Source: Prevotella sp. Rep29 (GTDB taxonomy: Bacteria; Bacteroidota; Bacteroidia; Bacteroidales; Bacteroidaceae). Taken from it: a stretch of 64,000 nucleotides of DNA. Shown one piece after another: positions 9,072 through 18,083 of the stretch (position 1 is the first letter of the stretch; every line of letters starts with the position of its first letter). Below the pieces are notes generated by a model. The model saw nothing but the letters and a program-made list of their open reading frames with translations, did no database searches and had not been told where the DNA came from. A program made the translations under genes and the position numbers. The DNA lies in NCBI RefSeq assembly GCF_019551475.1, contig NZ_CP047159.1, positions 1,364,001 through 1,428,000 of the forward strand, written 5' to 3'.

Positions 9072-11537
9072 TTATTTGATGACTATTTTCTTTCCGTTGT
9101 GTATATAGATACCGTTGGTCGTTGGCTTCTTTGCCAGTCTGACACCTTGCAACGTGTACCATGCGTCAGCATGTGTCGCCGGAGTCACTTCGTCAATAGT
9201 TCTGATGCCTGTCGGTTCGCTGTCTGTGCCTTCTATGAAGATAGCAAGTTTACCGTCTGATGTGTTATCAAAGAGGTGAGGCATGTGGAAGCGACTAATA
9301 GAGAAATAGGCGCGGTTGGGCTGCGTCCATTTTGATTGGCTGCCGTCCAGCGCCGGCTCTGATTTCACTTGAACGAAATAACCTTTCGAAACACCAAAGT
9401 TGATGTATTCTATATCGCTGTCCAGGGTAGCATCGTTTCCGTTAATATCTTTCTGAGTGGCAAAATTGAAAAACCGTCCGTAATTGCCATTGCTGCTTGC
9501 GGTATATCCCGTACCCATGCGACCATATTCTGCGTACTTGAAATTGAGCGGGTCGCTCGTGTCACCGCTGAAGCGCTCTGACACATCCGGATGATTCGGG
9601 TCATCGTGCGCCGCATCAGAAGGATACGGGCTGGCTGCCCAATAAGGGAACAGCGGATAGCGGTCGGGCGTTCCGATAATCACGTTGTGGTCGGTTGCCG
9701 AATTGTGGTTTGCATTGAAATGCGCGGAGATGGTAGCTTGGTCTTGATAAAGCTGATCTACATCGGGCCAGTACTCTTCAGAGGCGTACCAAGTTATATT
9801 ATCATTCTTTAAATCTTCCCATGTCAATTCCTTGCAAGAGAGATATTGATGATTATTGATGCTGTCACGAATATGATCGACCCGTACTCCGTCTCCCCAC
9901 TCATAGAATTTGAACTTGAGGGGATTTGTTGATACGGGATGGCGCAAGTCTGCCCAATAATAGACATTCCAATCGCCACCGTAAACAGCTGCTGCATTCT
10001 CGACCCGTTCCCACGTCTTATTGGTTAGTACATTCTCGAATTCTGTTTCAGACAAACTCATGTTGTATCTTGCGATAATCGGTCCTTCGTCTCCTACATA
10101 GAGGGCTGGCGGAACGAGATAGGTTGCCGGTTTCGGGAAATCGATAATGATGCCCGTGTTACACGGCACGATGCCGTCACCGACAGGGCGTCGTCCGATC
10201 TGTTCCACTTCAGAACTTCCTGCATTGGCGTGGAACGAGTGGATGGAGTAGGGCATGAGCGACTGCGGATAGTTGGCAGGATCGGTTCCGCTGAAGCTGT
10301 AGCCGGTGAAGAACGCGTTCGGGTTTTCTATCGCCACTTCATCTCCCATCACACCTCGCACTTCCTCTTCTTTGCTTGACACAAGAATGGGCGTGGCTGC
10401 ATGGGAAGTCTCGTCCCAGACATCTACCGTGTTGCTATATACGTATGATGCCTCCTCTTCAAATTCGCCTGGAGGAGCTGCACTTGGAGAGATATTGACA
10501 ATCCGCTTGCTTTTCGCTGAGGCAGACGTGCTTCCTTCATCTTCGAAAACAGTGGGCTTCGCCGATACAAGAGGTACAGGATAACTCACGGTTGCTTCAT
10601 CAATGATTACTTCAGGACGGAAACAAAGATAGTCATTCTTCCACGAACTGGTGGCAATGAGCCGCTGCTGTGGTGTTATATTATATAAGGTGTAATCCAC
10701 CGCAGCCGGTGTGTCACCCGAATGGGTGCCGAGCTTGAATTTCACGCGATAGTTGTGATAAGGAATCGTCCCCATTGCCAGGTTGGAAAGGTACTTGGAG
10801 ACACAACCTACCGGAACAATAACGCGCAGGCATCCCAACCGACTCTGCCCCTCGCTGTCTGTATGGGGGCTGGAGCTAAAGGGAGATTCCCAAAGGTCTT
10901 GCACAAAATCCGGCACGTCTTGGAAATCGCTGAAATCAACGGTAAGTTCGCTTCTCTGTCCCGCAAAGGCATTGTAGCCAATCGTTGTCCAGTTGGCTAC
11001 CTTGATATAGCCAATCTTGCAATTAGCAAATGCTTCATCTGAAATGTTTGTAACATTGACGGGGAGAAAATCTAAAGACGTGATGCCGCAACTTTCAAAA
11101 GCGTTCATCTGAATAGTCGTCACCGTTTCGGGTAAAGAGACAGAAGTCAGTCTGTAACAATTCATAAACATTTCACCTAGCACCTCTGTAATACTGCATT
11201 CTGACAAATCTGCACTGACAAGACCCTGGCAATCATAAAAAGCCCCCCCATAGATGTCGGTAACAGAGCTGGGTATTTTTACGGAAGTGATGTCCCTGCA
11301 TTCTGCAAATCCCTGCATTTCTATTTCCGCGACAGAATAGGTGTTCCCTCCGTGACTGACTTGAGAGGGAATCACAATGTCTCCACTGATGCCAGTTGAA
11401 GATGCTCTGACGCTCACAATTGGTGACCCCGCTGAATTGGTAAATGTGAAATTGCCATCATCCCATGATGTTGTTTGTGCCGTTGCGGTCAATGCCGACA
11501 GCAAGGCAACACTCACTGCAAGTAGAAGTTTTCTCAT
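9072..11537 (-). CDS. Secreted BspA-type leucine-rich-repeat protein with C-terminal sorting-like tail
   Basis: An 821-aa protein. Residues 1-21 are a clear signal peptide (MRKLLLAVSVALLSALTATA). About residues 25-200 hold LRR_5/BspA-type repeats (for example IPSSVTDIYGGAFYDC, LPETVTTIQMNAFESC). A long middle region has no domain I recognise, though it is rich in aromatic and Asp residues. The protein ends with AWYTLQGVRLAKKP...GIYIHNGKKIVIK, the tail found on many Prevotella exported proteins and probably a type IX secretion signal. BspA-type repeats in related species mediate binding to host proteins; the role here is unknown. ATG 11537 was chosen because it opens the signal peptide. Confidence 0.85.
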   Translation of the reverse strand: MRKLLLAVSVALLSALTATAQTTSWDDGNFTFTNSAGSPIVSVRASSTGISGDIVIPSQVSHGGNTYSVAEIEMQGFAECRDITSVKIPSSVTDIYGGAFYDCQGLVSADLSECSITEVLGEMFMNCYRLTSVSLPETVTTIQMNAFESCGITSLDFLPVNVTNISDEAFANCKIGYIKVANWTTIGYNAFAGQRSELTVDFSDFQDVPDFVQDLWESPFSSSPHTDSEGQSRLGCLRVIVPVGCVSKYLSNLAMGTIPYHNYRVKFKLGTHSGDTPAAVDYTLYNITPQQRLIATSSWKNDYLCFRPEVIIDEATVSYPVPLVSAKPTVFEDEGSTSASAKSKRIVNISPSAAPPGEFEEEASYVYSNTVDVWDETSHAATPILVSSKEEEVRGVMGDEVAIENPNAFFTGYSFSGTDPANYPQSLMPYSIHSFHANAGSSEVEQIGRRPVGDGIVPCNTGIIIDFPKPATYLVPPALYVGDEGPIIARYNMSLSETEFENVLTNKTWERVENAAAVYGGDWNVYYWADLRHPVSTNPLKFKFYEWGDGVRVDHIRDSINNHQYLSCKELTWEDLKNDNITWYASEEYWPDVDQLYQDQATISAHFNANHNSATDHNVIIGTPDRYPLFPYWAASPYPSDAAHDDPNHPDVSERFSGDTSDPLNFKYAEYGRMGTGYTASSNGNYGRFFNFATQKDINGNDATLDSDIEYINFGVSKGYFVQVKSEPALDGSQSKWTQPNRAYFSISRFHMPHLFDNTSDGKLAIFIEGTDSEPTGIRTIDEVTPATHADAWYTLQGVRLAKKPTTNGIYIHNGKKIVIK

Positions 11538-11642
11538 AAGTTTATCTAGTTTATAATGATTACTCTCAAAAATAAGCGTGCAAATGTAGGTATTTTTCCT
11601 CACATACAGCATACAGGCGTGTTAAAAAATCAAAAATCCAGT

Positions 11643-12890
11643 TTATTCATACCGGATGGAGCGTGCGGGATGGATGTGCGATATGAGATAGCTGGGCGCG
11701 ATGAGGATAAAGATGCTCACGAGCAGCGTTGCTGCGTTGAGCAGGAGAATCCAAAGCGGATTCAGTTCGATGGGCACGGTGCTGACGTAATAGCTTGAAG
11801 GGTCGAGCTTGACGAGTCCCGTGAATTGCTGCAGCAAACACAGTCCGATGCCCAGCAGGTTGCCGATAAGCATTCCCTTGCCGATGATGAATACGGCAAA
11901 CCACAGAAAGGTGTGGCGGATGGTGCTGTTTTTCGCACCGAGCGCCTTCATCGTGCCAATCATCTGGGTACGCTCGAGAATGATGATGAGCAGCCCGGAA
12001 ATCATCGTCACACCGGCAACGGCAGTCATCAGTGCGAGAATAATCCACACGTTGAGATCGAGCAGGTCGAGCCAGGCAAAGATTTGCGGATTCGCTTGCT
12101 TGACGGTCGTCGACGAATAGGTTTCCCCGTACTTGTCAATGGTGCGGTTCACCTGTGCGGCTACTGCCGTTCCCATCTCGTCGAGCCGCTCAAAGTCGCT
12201 GATGGTCATCTCCGCTCCGGTGGCTTGGTCTTTCTCCCAACTGTTCAGTCGCACGGTCGTATAGATATCGGTGAAGCAGAGCGCCTCATCGAATCGCTTC
12301 ATGTTGGTCTCGTAGATGCCGGCGATGGTGAACCGCCGTGTGCGCACATCATTGTCGCCGATGAAGTAGGCAAATATTCTCTCACCCGCCTTCAGCCGGA
12401 GTTTGTCAGCAATAGGCTTGGAAATGAGCAACTGGTTGGTACTCTTTTCGTCGCTGAACACCGGCACTTCGCCCTCCACGAGGTTGTCTTTGAGGAACGA
12501 CGGGTCGAAATCGGGTCCCACGCCTTTGAACATGACGCCGAGAAAATCGCTGTCGGTCTTCAGCATACCCTGCTTGTAGGCATATCGCTGCACATGTTCC
12601 ACGCCCTTGATGCTGCGCAGCACGTTCACCATGCTGTCGTCCATGCAGACGGGATATTGCTCTCCGCTCTGAAGCGTCATGAAGTCAGCCACGACGAGAT
12701 GGCTTCCGAAGCCCACCACCTTGTCGCGAACGGTATGCTTGAATCCTACCACCACACCCACGGAGATAATCATGACTGCCAGTCCGATGGCAACACCTGC
12801 CATGGCGATGCGGACAGCGGGGCGGCTGATTTTCCTTTTCCCGTTGTCATCCGAATAGATATGCCGTGCAATAAATAAAGGTAGGTTCAT
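11643..12890 (-). CDS. LolC/LolE-family ABC transporter permease
   Basis: A 415-aa inner-membrane protein with the layout of lipoprotein-releasing permeases: cytoplasmic N-terminus with IARHIYSDDNGKRKISRPAVRIA, a first membrane segment (AGVAIGLAVMIISVGVVVGF), a periplasmic MacB-like domain of about 220 residues, then three FtsX-type membrane segments from about residue 270 to the end. It would work with a LolD ATPase to extract outer-membrane lipoproteins; no ATPase is encoded beside it. ATG 12890 is preferred to an upstream TTG. A strong promoter begins 11 bases upstream and has been tandemly duplicated. Confidence 0.88.
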   Translation of the reverse strand: MNLPLFIARHIYSDDNGKRKISRPAVRIAMAGVAIGLAVMIISVGVVVGFKHTVRDKVVGFGSHLVVADFMTLQSGEQYPVCMDDSMVNVLRSIKGVEHVQRYAYKQGMLKTDSDFLGVMFKGVGPDFDPSFLKDNLVEGEVPVFSDEKSTNQLLISKPIADKLRLKAGERIFAYFIGDNDVRTRRFTIAGIYETNMKRFDEALCFTDIYTTVRLNSWEKDQATGAEMTISDFERLDEMGTAVAAQVNRTIDKYGETYSSTTVKQANPQIFAWLDLLDLNVWIILALMTAVAGVTMISGLLIIILERTQMIGTMKALGAKNSTIRHTFLWFAVFIIGKGMLIGNLLGIGLCLLQQFTGLVKLDPSSYYVSTVPIELNPLWILLLNAATLLVSIFILIAPSYLISHIHPARSIRYE

Positions 12891-12900
12891 TTTCGGGGAC

Positions 12901-12932
12901 AAAGATAGTGCAAGTTGAGAGAAAAAGCAAAT
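12901..12932 (-). promoter_or_regulatory. Promoter of the LolC/E permease
   Basis: The minus strand reads TTTG, 20 bases, TATCTTTG: a full Bacteroidetes promoter. The -7 box ends 11 bases from ATG 12890, so the transcript leader would be very short. Confidence 0.7.
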
Positions 12933-13158
12933 ATATTTGCATTTTTCCGAGACGCCGCCTATCTTGGACGTCAGTCAAAGATACGATTAAGTGAGAACAA
13001 CACAAAATAAAAGCCTGTTTTTATTTTTGTTGTCGAGCGTGAGTATCTTATGAAAAGATAGTGCAAGTTGAGAGAAAAAGCAAATATATTTGCATTTCTC
13101 CGAGACGCCGCCTATCTTGGACGTCAGTCAAAGATACGATTAAGTGAGAACAACACAT
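12902..13158. repeat. Direct duplication of the permease promoter region (2 x 104 bp)
   Basis: Copies at 12902-13005 and 13055-13158 (period 153) differ at a single base inside the repeat (CATTTTTCC against CATTTCTCC). A shared 19-mer beginning TCGAGCGTGAG follows each, at 13034 and 13201, after unlike linkers. Each unit carries an internal minus-strand TATCTTTG. The outer copy's proximal -7 has lost its conserved G (aaaagata instead of caaagata), so only the inner copy keeps both -7 boxes. Confidence 0.9.
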
Positions 13159-13229
13159 TTAGAGTCCCTTGATAAGGGACGGCTATAATGCAGGGATTAT
13201 CGAGCGTGAGTATCTTATTATTCTTCATC

Positions 13230-13274
13230 CCTCCCTTTGGGAGGGGTAGGGGTGGGTTTAGGGGCTCCTCCCCG
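13230..13274. repeat. G/C-rich palindromic intergenic repeat, copy 1
   Basis: CCCTCCC-TTT-GGGAGGGG followed by TAGGGGTGGG and GGGGCTCCTCCCC. A relative lies at 58577-58616 between the two pdxS 3' ends. Its hairpin-forming design resembles REP-like intergenic repeats. Confidence 0.55.
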
Positions 13275-13333
13275 AATTGTTAAAATGTAAAGATTTCACC
13301 CGAAAAATGCTTACAAACGAGACGGAAGTTTTT

Positions 13334-13531
13334 GTATAAACATACGGCAGTTTCCGAATAATTATGCGAAACATGCATATCTTTCATCGAAAAACGGTGA
13401 AAATTGCTTCCAAAAGTGCCACTTTTAGCGTTCAAAAGGGCAACTATTGGAATGCGAAAGTGGCACTTTCGCAACGTGAAAGTTCAACTTTCACAAACCG
13501 ACAGCGCAAATATTCCGTATAAACCCCGCTT
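13334..13531 (+). repeat. Modular 22-bp palindrome array element, copy B (4 units, diverged)
   Basis: GTATAAACATACGGCAG at 13334 and the first unit at 13412, again exactly 78 bases apart. Units are at 13412, 13434, 13456 and 13478 (22-bp period). Cores here include AAAAGTGCCACTTTT and AAAGTGGCACTTT, so the palindrome is kept although two paired positions differ from the usual GTTSAAC. The right-hand motifs have decayed (CGTATAAACC near 13517). The remaining DNA to 13773 shows no gene or signal. Confidence 0.75.
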
Positions 13532-13773
13532 TTTCGCTTTCTAACACGTTGATTTTCAGAAAACTTTTCGCAGGAGCGCTTAAAATGCTTCCGCCCTCAT
13601 TACAGCCCACCGACAGAAATATACAGCCTTCTGGCGTGTTAATTTTTGTAAAGAAACCTAAAATACCTCTCGAAAAATGTCTAAGAGAAGATTGTTTTTC
13701 TGCAATAATTAATCTTCCTCAGATTCTTAATCAGAAATTTAAATTGGAATTTATCTTTTAGAATCGCTTCGCG

Positions 13774-14282
13774 AGAAATCTTACAAATCTATTCAAATCA
13801 TACAAATCCCTCTTAAAGCAACTTCACTTTGTCAATGATACCAGTCTTTGGGTCACGGTGATACCATTCGGAATAAAGCCCTTCGGGACTGAAATTGATA
13901 AGCATGCCGAACGGCAAGTGCGTTAGATTCATATAGTTCCAAAGCTGCCGCCGGTGGGGCGTATCTATATGTGCGATGGCTTTCAGTTCCACAATAATGT
14001 CACCGTCAATCACTAAGTCCATTCTATAAGTCTGGTCAAGTTGCACATCATCCCAGTAAATCGGAAGGCATACCTGACGTTCAACCTTATGTCCCTTTTG
14101 TTCCAAAAGATATTTCAAGGCAGCTTCATAAGCTGATTCCAAAAGTCCATAACGGTATTTTCTATGTACCTTCATTGCCATTCCTGTTATTTCTCGGAAG
14201 AATTCATATTTCTTGTTATACTCTGCTATCAAGTCCATCTTCAAACATATTTGTTAGATTTGTAAAGATTTGTAAGATTTCT
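13774..14282. repeat. 17-bp perfect inverted repeats framing the GxxExxY gene
   Basis: AGAAATCTTACAAATCT at 13774-13790 and its exact reverse complement at 14266-14282 enclose one gene. Outside them a 12-bp direct repeat AAATTGGAATTT occurs at 13741-13752 and 14310-14321. The arrangement looks like a small mobile or recombining cassette, although no transposase is present. Confidence 0.7.
13813..14238 (-). CDS. GxxExxY protein (PD-(D/E)XK nuclease-like fold)
   Basis: A 141-aa protein of the GxxExxY family, named after its N-terminal motif, seen here as YGLLESAYEAAL (about residues 30-41). The central MDLVIDGDIIVELKA (about 90-105) has the D...ExK pattern of PD-(D/E)XK nucleases. The family's cellular role is unknown. 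Length is normal and both motifs are intact. ATG 14238 is preferred to an upstream TTG. The gene stands alone between perfect inverted repeats, unlike its neighbours, which suggests it travels as a unit. Confidence 0.88.
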   Translation of the reverse strand: MDLIAEYNKKYEFFREITGMAMKVHRKYRYGLLESAYEAALKYLLEQKGHKVERQVCLPIYWDDVQLDQTYRMDLVIDGDIIVELKAIAHIDTPHRRQLWNYMNLTHLPFGMLINFSPEGLYSEWYHRDPKTGIIDKVKLL

Positions 14283-14349
14283 GTCCGAAGGACACTCCAT
14301 TAGTTCGCTAAATTGGAATTTTCATTTTTTTTCTTCGTCACAATCACAT

Positions 14350-14952
14350 TTAATGCCTTATGACCTCCAAAAGCGAATCGTTCTTTTCTTGTTCAAATTG
14401 ATAGCCATCATTTAATCTATAAAAGACAGTACAGTGATAGATGCTGTCACTTTCAAATTCCGTCACATCAAGTTCTTCTTTAATCAGGTCAAATTCTTTG
14501 TATATAGAAAAATAGGATTCCCTCAGTTCACCGAAACCGATGTTATTCATACGGTACATATGCCTGTCGATCAGCCCATCTCTTTTGTATAGGACAAACA
14601 TGTTGGGGTCAAAAAAGTCGTAGTATTGCGAATAAATGACATATTCTTTGTTACTCCATATTTTTTCATCATGCTTGACCATTGCAATATACATGCTAAT
14701 AAAACATGCCATGATCAATACGAAACAACCTATACAAGAAATTATTTTCTTCAGGATATGTTTTCCTTTCGAATAATGGATTGTTGATAAGATGCCAATG
14801 ATGGCAATCAGCAGCGAAGCGAAAATCCATGTCCAATTGCTCAATTGCCAAATCAACCTGTCACCATTTTTGAGGAACAATGTCGGCACAAAGGTAATAG
14901 CCAAAAGCACCAAGGCAATAATTGCCATGCCACATATTCTTATCTTCTTCAT
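14350..14952 (-). CDS. Hypothetical membrane protein with three N-terminal membrane segments
   Basis: A 200-aa product of no family I recognise. Membrane segments lie at about residues 8-27 (MAIIALVLLAITFVPTLFL), 41-58 (WTWIFASLLIAIIGIL) and 70-92 (IISCIGCFVLIMACFISMYIAMV), followed by a soluble domain of about 105 residues rich in Tyr, Asp and Phe. The gene is visibly AT-richer than its neighbours and sits alone beside the GxxExxY cassette, so it may be acquired. The soluble part would be periplasmic if the N-terminus is cytoplasmic. Confidence 0.65.
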   Translation of the reverse strand: MKKIRICGMAIIALVLLAITFVPTLFLKNGDRLIWQLSNWTWIFASLLIAIIGILSTIHYSKGKHILKKIISCIGCFVLIMACFISMYIAMVKHDEKIWSNKEYVIYSQYYDFFDPNMFVLYKRDGLIDRHMYRMNNIGFGELRESYFSIYKEFDLIKEELDVTEFESDSIYHCTVFYRLNDGYQFEQEKNDSLLEVIRH

Positions 14953-15130
14953 TTTGCCGTTAGTTAAATTCCGATTTATCTGTTAGTGCAAAACTAATAA
15001 TTTTATCGGAAACAGCCACACTTTTTGGAAGGAAAAGAAAAGAAGTGAGCATAATCACATCGTTTTTTCCTCTCATGGCGCCATCCCTTTTTCAGTTATT
15101 TTCTGTATCATCGTTAAAATCACACCACAC

Positions 15131-15162
15131 TTTTGCAGTTTCGGAATAATTGCGTAATTTTG
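15131..15162 (+). promoter_or_regulatory. Promoter of the DUF4494 gene
   Basis: TTTTG at 15131-15135, 19 bases, TAATTTTG at 15155-15162: a full Bacteroidetes promoter 26 bases before ATG 15189. Confidence 0.8.
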
Positions 15163-15188
15163 CACAACAAATAAAAACAACAGATACT

Positions 15189-15662
15189 ATGATAAGAAAA
15201 GATGCAACTTGGTTTGAAGTAAAAATCCGCTATGACAAGACGATGGACGACGGACAGCAGAAGGCTACCGACGAGCTGTATGTGGTTGACGCACTGACGT
15301 TCACCGAGGCAGAGGCAATCATTACCGAAGAAATGTCGTCGTACATCAGCGGCGATTTTGAAGTGAAGGACATCAAAAAAGCTACTTACAAGGAAATCCT
15401 TTTCAGCGACAAGGCTACTGATGACAAGTGGTACAAAGTGAAGGTACAGGCTATTTCCATCAACGAGAAGACCGAGAAGGAAACACGCGTGAACCGATAT
15501 TCGCTCGTGCAGGCACAGACGCTCATGCTCGCCGTGAAATATGTGGAGGACGACATGCGCGGCTCGCTGGCAGACGAGACGATTGTTAGCATAGCCGAGA
15601 CGAAAGTGATGGATGTGTTTGAACATCGGGAAATCCAGAAAAAGGAAGACTTGGAAGGGTAG
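15189..15662 (+). CDS. DUF4494 domain protein
   Basis: A 157-aa protein matching DUF4494, a family found in Bacteroidetes whose role is not known. It begins MIRKDATWFEVKIRYDKT and contains the typical DELYVVDALTFTEAEAII, followed by KWYKVKVQAISINEKTEKE. It is soluble with no signal peptide. ATG 15189 was chosen because the promoter lies just upstream and the residues before it are not conserved-looking. The YggS gene follows after 27 bases, probably in the same transcript. Confidence 0.85.
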   Translation: MIRKDATWFEVKIRYDKTMDDGQQKATDELYVVDALTFTEAEAIITEEMSSYISGDFEVKDIKKATYKEILFSDKATDDKWYKVKVQAISINEKTEKETRVNRYSLVQAQTLMLAVKYVEDDMRGSLADETIVSIAETKVMDVFEHREIQKKEDLEG

Positions 15663-15689
15663 TGGACAGAATAATCTAAGGGGAAAGTC

Positions 15690-16361
15690 ATGCACGACAT
15701 AAAAGGACATCTGCACGAAGTGCTTGCCAGTCTGCCCGACGGGGTGCGGCTGGTGGCTGTGGGGAAGTATCACCCATGCGAAGACATTATGGCAGCATAC
15801 GATGCCGGGCAACGCATCTTTGGCGAAAACCATGTGCAGGAACTGGCGAAGAAACAGCCTGTGCTGCCGCAGGACATTGAGTGGCACTTCATCGGACATC
15901 TGCAGACCAACAAGGTGAAATATATCGCATCATACATCTCGATGATTGAAGCGGTGGATTCGCTGAAGCTGCTTCGTGAGATTGACCGCCAAGCAGCGAA
16001 GCACGACCGGGTGGTGAAAGTGCTTCTCGAACTTCATGTTGCTCAGGAAGATACGAAATACGGGCTCTCGCTCGATGCTTGCCGCAACTTGCTGGAAGAA
16101 GGCTCGTGGAGAGCGTTGCAGCATGTGCAGATTTGCGGATTGATGACGATGGCATCGAACGTGGACGATGAAGAGCAGATACGCTCCGAATTGATGGCGG
16201 CTGCCGACTTCTTCGACGAAGTGAAGGAACAGTATTTTGGCGATTCACCTGAATTCTGCGAACGCAGCTGGGGCATGAGCCACGATTATCCGATAGCCGT
16301 GGAGTGTCGCAGCACCATTGTCCGTGTCGGCACTACGATTTTCGGCGAGCGCAAGTATTGA
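15690..16361 (+). CDS. YggS-family PLP homeostasis protein
   Basis: A 223-aa alanine-racemase-like barrel that binds pyridoxal 5'-phosphate and keeps B6 vitamers balanced. The PLP lysine lies in VAVGKYHP (about residue 26), followed by IFGENHVQEL (51-60) and WHFIGHLQTNK (about 72-82). The C-terminal phosphate-binding region is present as SWGMSHDYPIAVECRSTIVRVGTTIFG. Its likely partner is general PLP metabolism rather than a neighbour; note that a PLP synthase operon lies elsewhere in this window (57.9-60.4 kb). Confidence 0.92.
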   Translation: MHDIKGHLHEVLASLPDGVRLVAVGKYHPCEDIMAAYDAGQRIFGENHVQELAKKQPVLPQDIEWHFIGHLQTNKVKYIASYISMIEAVDSLKLLREIDRQAAKHDRVVKVLLELHVAQEDTKYGLSLDACRNLLEEGSWRALQHVQICGLMTMASNVDDEEQIRSELMAAADFFDEVKEQYFGDSPEFCERSWGMSHDYPIAVECRSTIVRVGTTIFGERKY

Positions 16362-16396
16362 GGCAAAGGTCGTATCATACCGCCCCCATAAAAGAA

Positions 16397-16435
16397 GCGA
16401 GGCTATATCTGCCCATGTGACAGGTATAGCCTCGC
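16397..16435. terminator. Hairpin after yggS
   Basis: GCGAGGCTATA / TATAGCCTCGC stem, 36 bases past the yggS stop. It lacks a T-run, so it is a weak or Rho-independent-like structure. Confidence 0.45.
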
Positions 16436-16460
16436 GCACGTACATTAACATATTATATAT

Positions 16461-16489
16461 AGGCGGATTCCAACATTAGGAATCCGCCT
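16461..16489. terminator. Hairpin after pepD
   Basis: AGGCGGATTCC / GGAATCCGCCT stem just beyond the pepD stop. On the minus strand it is followed by the AT-rich TATATATAATATG rather than a clean T-run. Confidence 0.5.
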
Positions 16490-16502
16490 GTTGTGCAAGC
16501 AT

Positions 16503-17960
16503 CTATTGCTGCGGGATGTTCTTCAGAATCTCGAGCAAGTGATCCCATACCATCTGCACGGTCGGAATGTGCAGACGCTCGTCGGGTGAGTGCACGCCGC
16601 GCAATGTCGGACCGAACGACACCATGTCGAGGTTCGGATAGCGCTCGGAGAAGAGACCACACTCCAATCCAGCGTGGATGCCCAGCACCTTCGGCTCTTT
16701 ATTAAACAGTTTCTTGTAAGTCTCTACTACCGTTTTTGTCAACTCGCTGTTCGGATTCATCTTCCATGCCGGATATGGATCCTTCTGCTTGATTTCCGCA
16801 CCAGCCAGTTCGAACGTTGCACGGATAGTATTGGCTTGGTTCTCAAGGTTGCTCATCACGTTAGAACGCTGACTGCAGACAATCTTGATTTCATCGTCGG
16901 TGGTCACGACGCTTGCCACGTTGTTGGAAGTTTCAACCAGCCATGCGATTGCCTCGTCCTGACACATGGTGAAGATGCCATTGTCAACAGCCTGCAAGGT
17001 GCGGATGAGGGTAGTGGAGATGTCTTTCGGAAGCACATTCTCTGCCTCTGCGCTCTCCATTCCGAAGTCCATGTTCTTTTCCGTCACGTGGAATTCCTCT
17101 TCCACATTGCTGATGAACACGTTCCAGTCGGCACGAACCTCTTCCTTCTTGTCGGCAGGAACAGCAAACACGACAATACCATCGCGCGGAATAGCGTTGT
17201 GGAGCTTGCCCGCATTGAAGTTAGCCACGCGCACGTCGAACTTGCTCATCTCCTTGTAAACGAAGCGTGTGAGCACCTTGATGGCATTGGCGCGCTTCTT
17301 GTTGATGTCGTCACCAGAGTGTCCGCCCACAAGTCCTTTCAGGGAAATCTTGATGAAGAAATAGCCAGCCGGTGCAGCCTCTTTCGTGAAATGGAACTTC
17401 GCTTCCGTCGTCATACCGCCTGCGCAGCTCACGAAAATCTGTCCCTCATCCTCAGAGTCGAGGTTGATGAGCATGTCGCCGCCCATAAAGCCAGCCTTCA
17501 TCCCTTCAGCTCCGGTGAGTCCGGTTTCCTCATCTACGGTGAATACACACTCGATGGGTCCGTGCTCGATGTCGTTAGAGTCGAGGATAGCAAGTTCGAT
17601 AGCCACTCCGATACCGTCGTCAGCACCGAGCGTTGTGCCCTTGGCTGTCAGCCATTCGCCGTCAACATAGGTCTGAATGGCATCTTTCTGGAAGTCGAAA
17701 TCGAGGTCAACCAACTTCTCGCACACCATGTCCATGTGGCTCTGCAAGATGACCGTCTTGCGATTCTCGTATCCAGGTGTAGCCGGCTTGCGGATAAGCA
17801 CATTGCCTGTTTCGTCAACTTTGGTTTCAAGTCCGCGACTCGTACCGAATTCCTTCAGGAACTCAATCATTTTCTCCTCGTGCTTGGAAGGACGGGGAAT
17901 CTCATTGATGCGCTCGAATTGCTCGAAGACGCAACGAGGTGTCAATTCATTTTTGTTCAT
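16503..17960 (-). CDS. pepD: Aminoacyl-histidine dipeptidase (cytosol non-specific dipeptidase)
   Basis: A 485-aa M20-family zinc dipeptidase that cleaves dipeptides such as Xaa-His in the cytoplasm, the last step of peptide use. Metal-site motifs are in order: LQSHMDMV (about 77-84), GADDGIG (about 116-122), TVDEETGLTGA (about 147-157) and the C-terminal HAGLECG. GHSGDDINKKRANAI marks the dimerisation domain. ATG 17960 is preferred to one six codons upstream because the N-terminus MNKNELTPRCVFEQFERI fits the family. The gene is convergent with yggS. Confidence 0.95.
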   Translation of the reverse strand: MNKNELTPRCVFEQFERINEIPRPSKHEEKMIEFLKEFGTSRGLETKVDETGNVLIRKPATPGYENRKTVILQSHMDMVCEKLVDLDFDFQKDAIQTYVDGEWLTAKGTTLGADDGIGVAIELAILDSNDIEHGPIECVFTVDEETGLTGAEGMKAGFMGGDMLINLDSEDEGQIFVSCAGGMTTEAKFHFTKEAAPAGYFFIKISLKGLVGGHSGDDINKKRANAIKVLTRFVYKEMSKFDVRVANFNAGKLHNAIPRDGIVVFAVPADKKEEVRADWNVFISNVEEEFHVTEKNMDFGMESAEAENVLPKDISTTLIRTLQAVDNGIFTMCQDEAIAWLVETSNNVASVVTTDDEIKIVCSQRSNVMSNLENQANTIRATFELAGAEIKQKDPYPAWKMNPNSELTKTVVETYKKLFNKEPKVLGIHAGLECGLFSERYPNLDMVSFGPTLRGVHSPDERLHIPTVQMVWDHLLEILKNIPQQ

Positions 17961-18030
17961 AAATGGTTGTTTTATCAATTAATAATTAATGTATGATGTT
18001 CTTCATTGGAGTAAAAAATAAATGAATTTA

Positions 18031-18062
18031 TTTTGTTCTTCCCTTGATTTGCACTATCTTTG
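18031..18062 (+). promoter_or_regulatory. Promoter of the 18.1-18.9 kb gene pair
   Basis: TTTTG at 18031-18035, 19 bases, TATCTTTG at 18055-18062, 21 bases before ATG 18084. Confidence 0.8.
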
Positions 18063-18083
18063 CAAGCGCAAAATTAATAAAAA

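Noticed and set aside
13280-13761. Two short open frames near 13.3-13.8 kb
   Set aside because: They fall in the decayed repeat copy B and in AT-rich spacer, with no start context or family resemblance.
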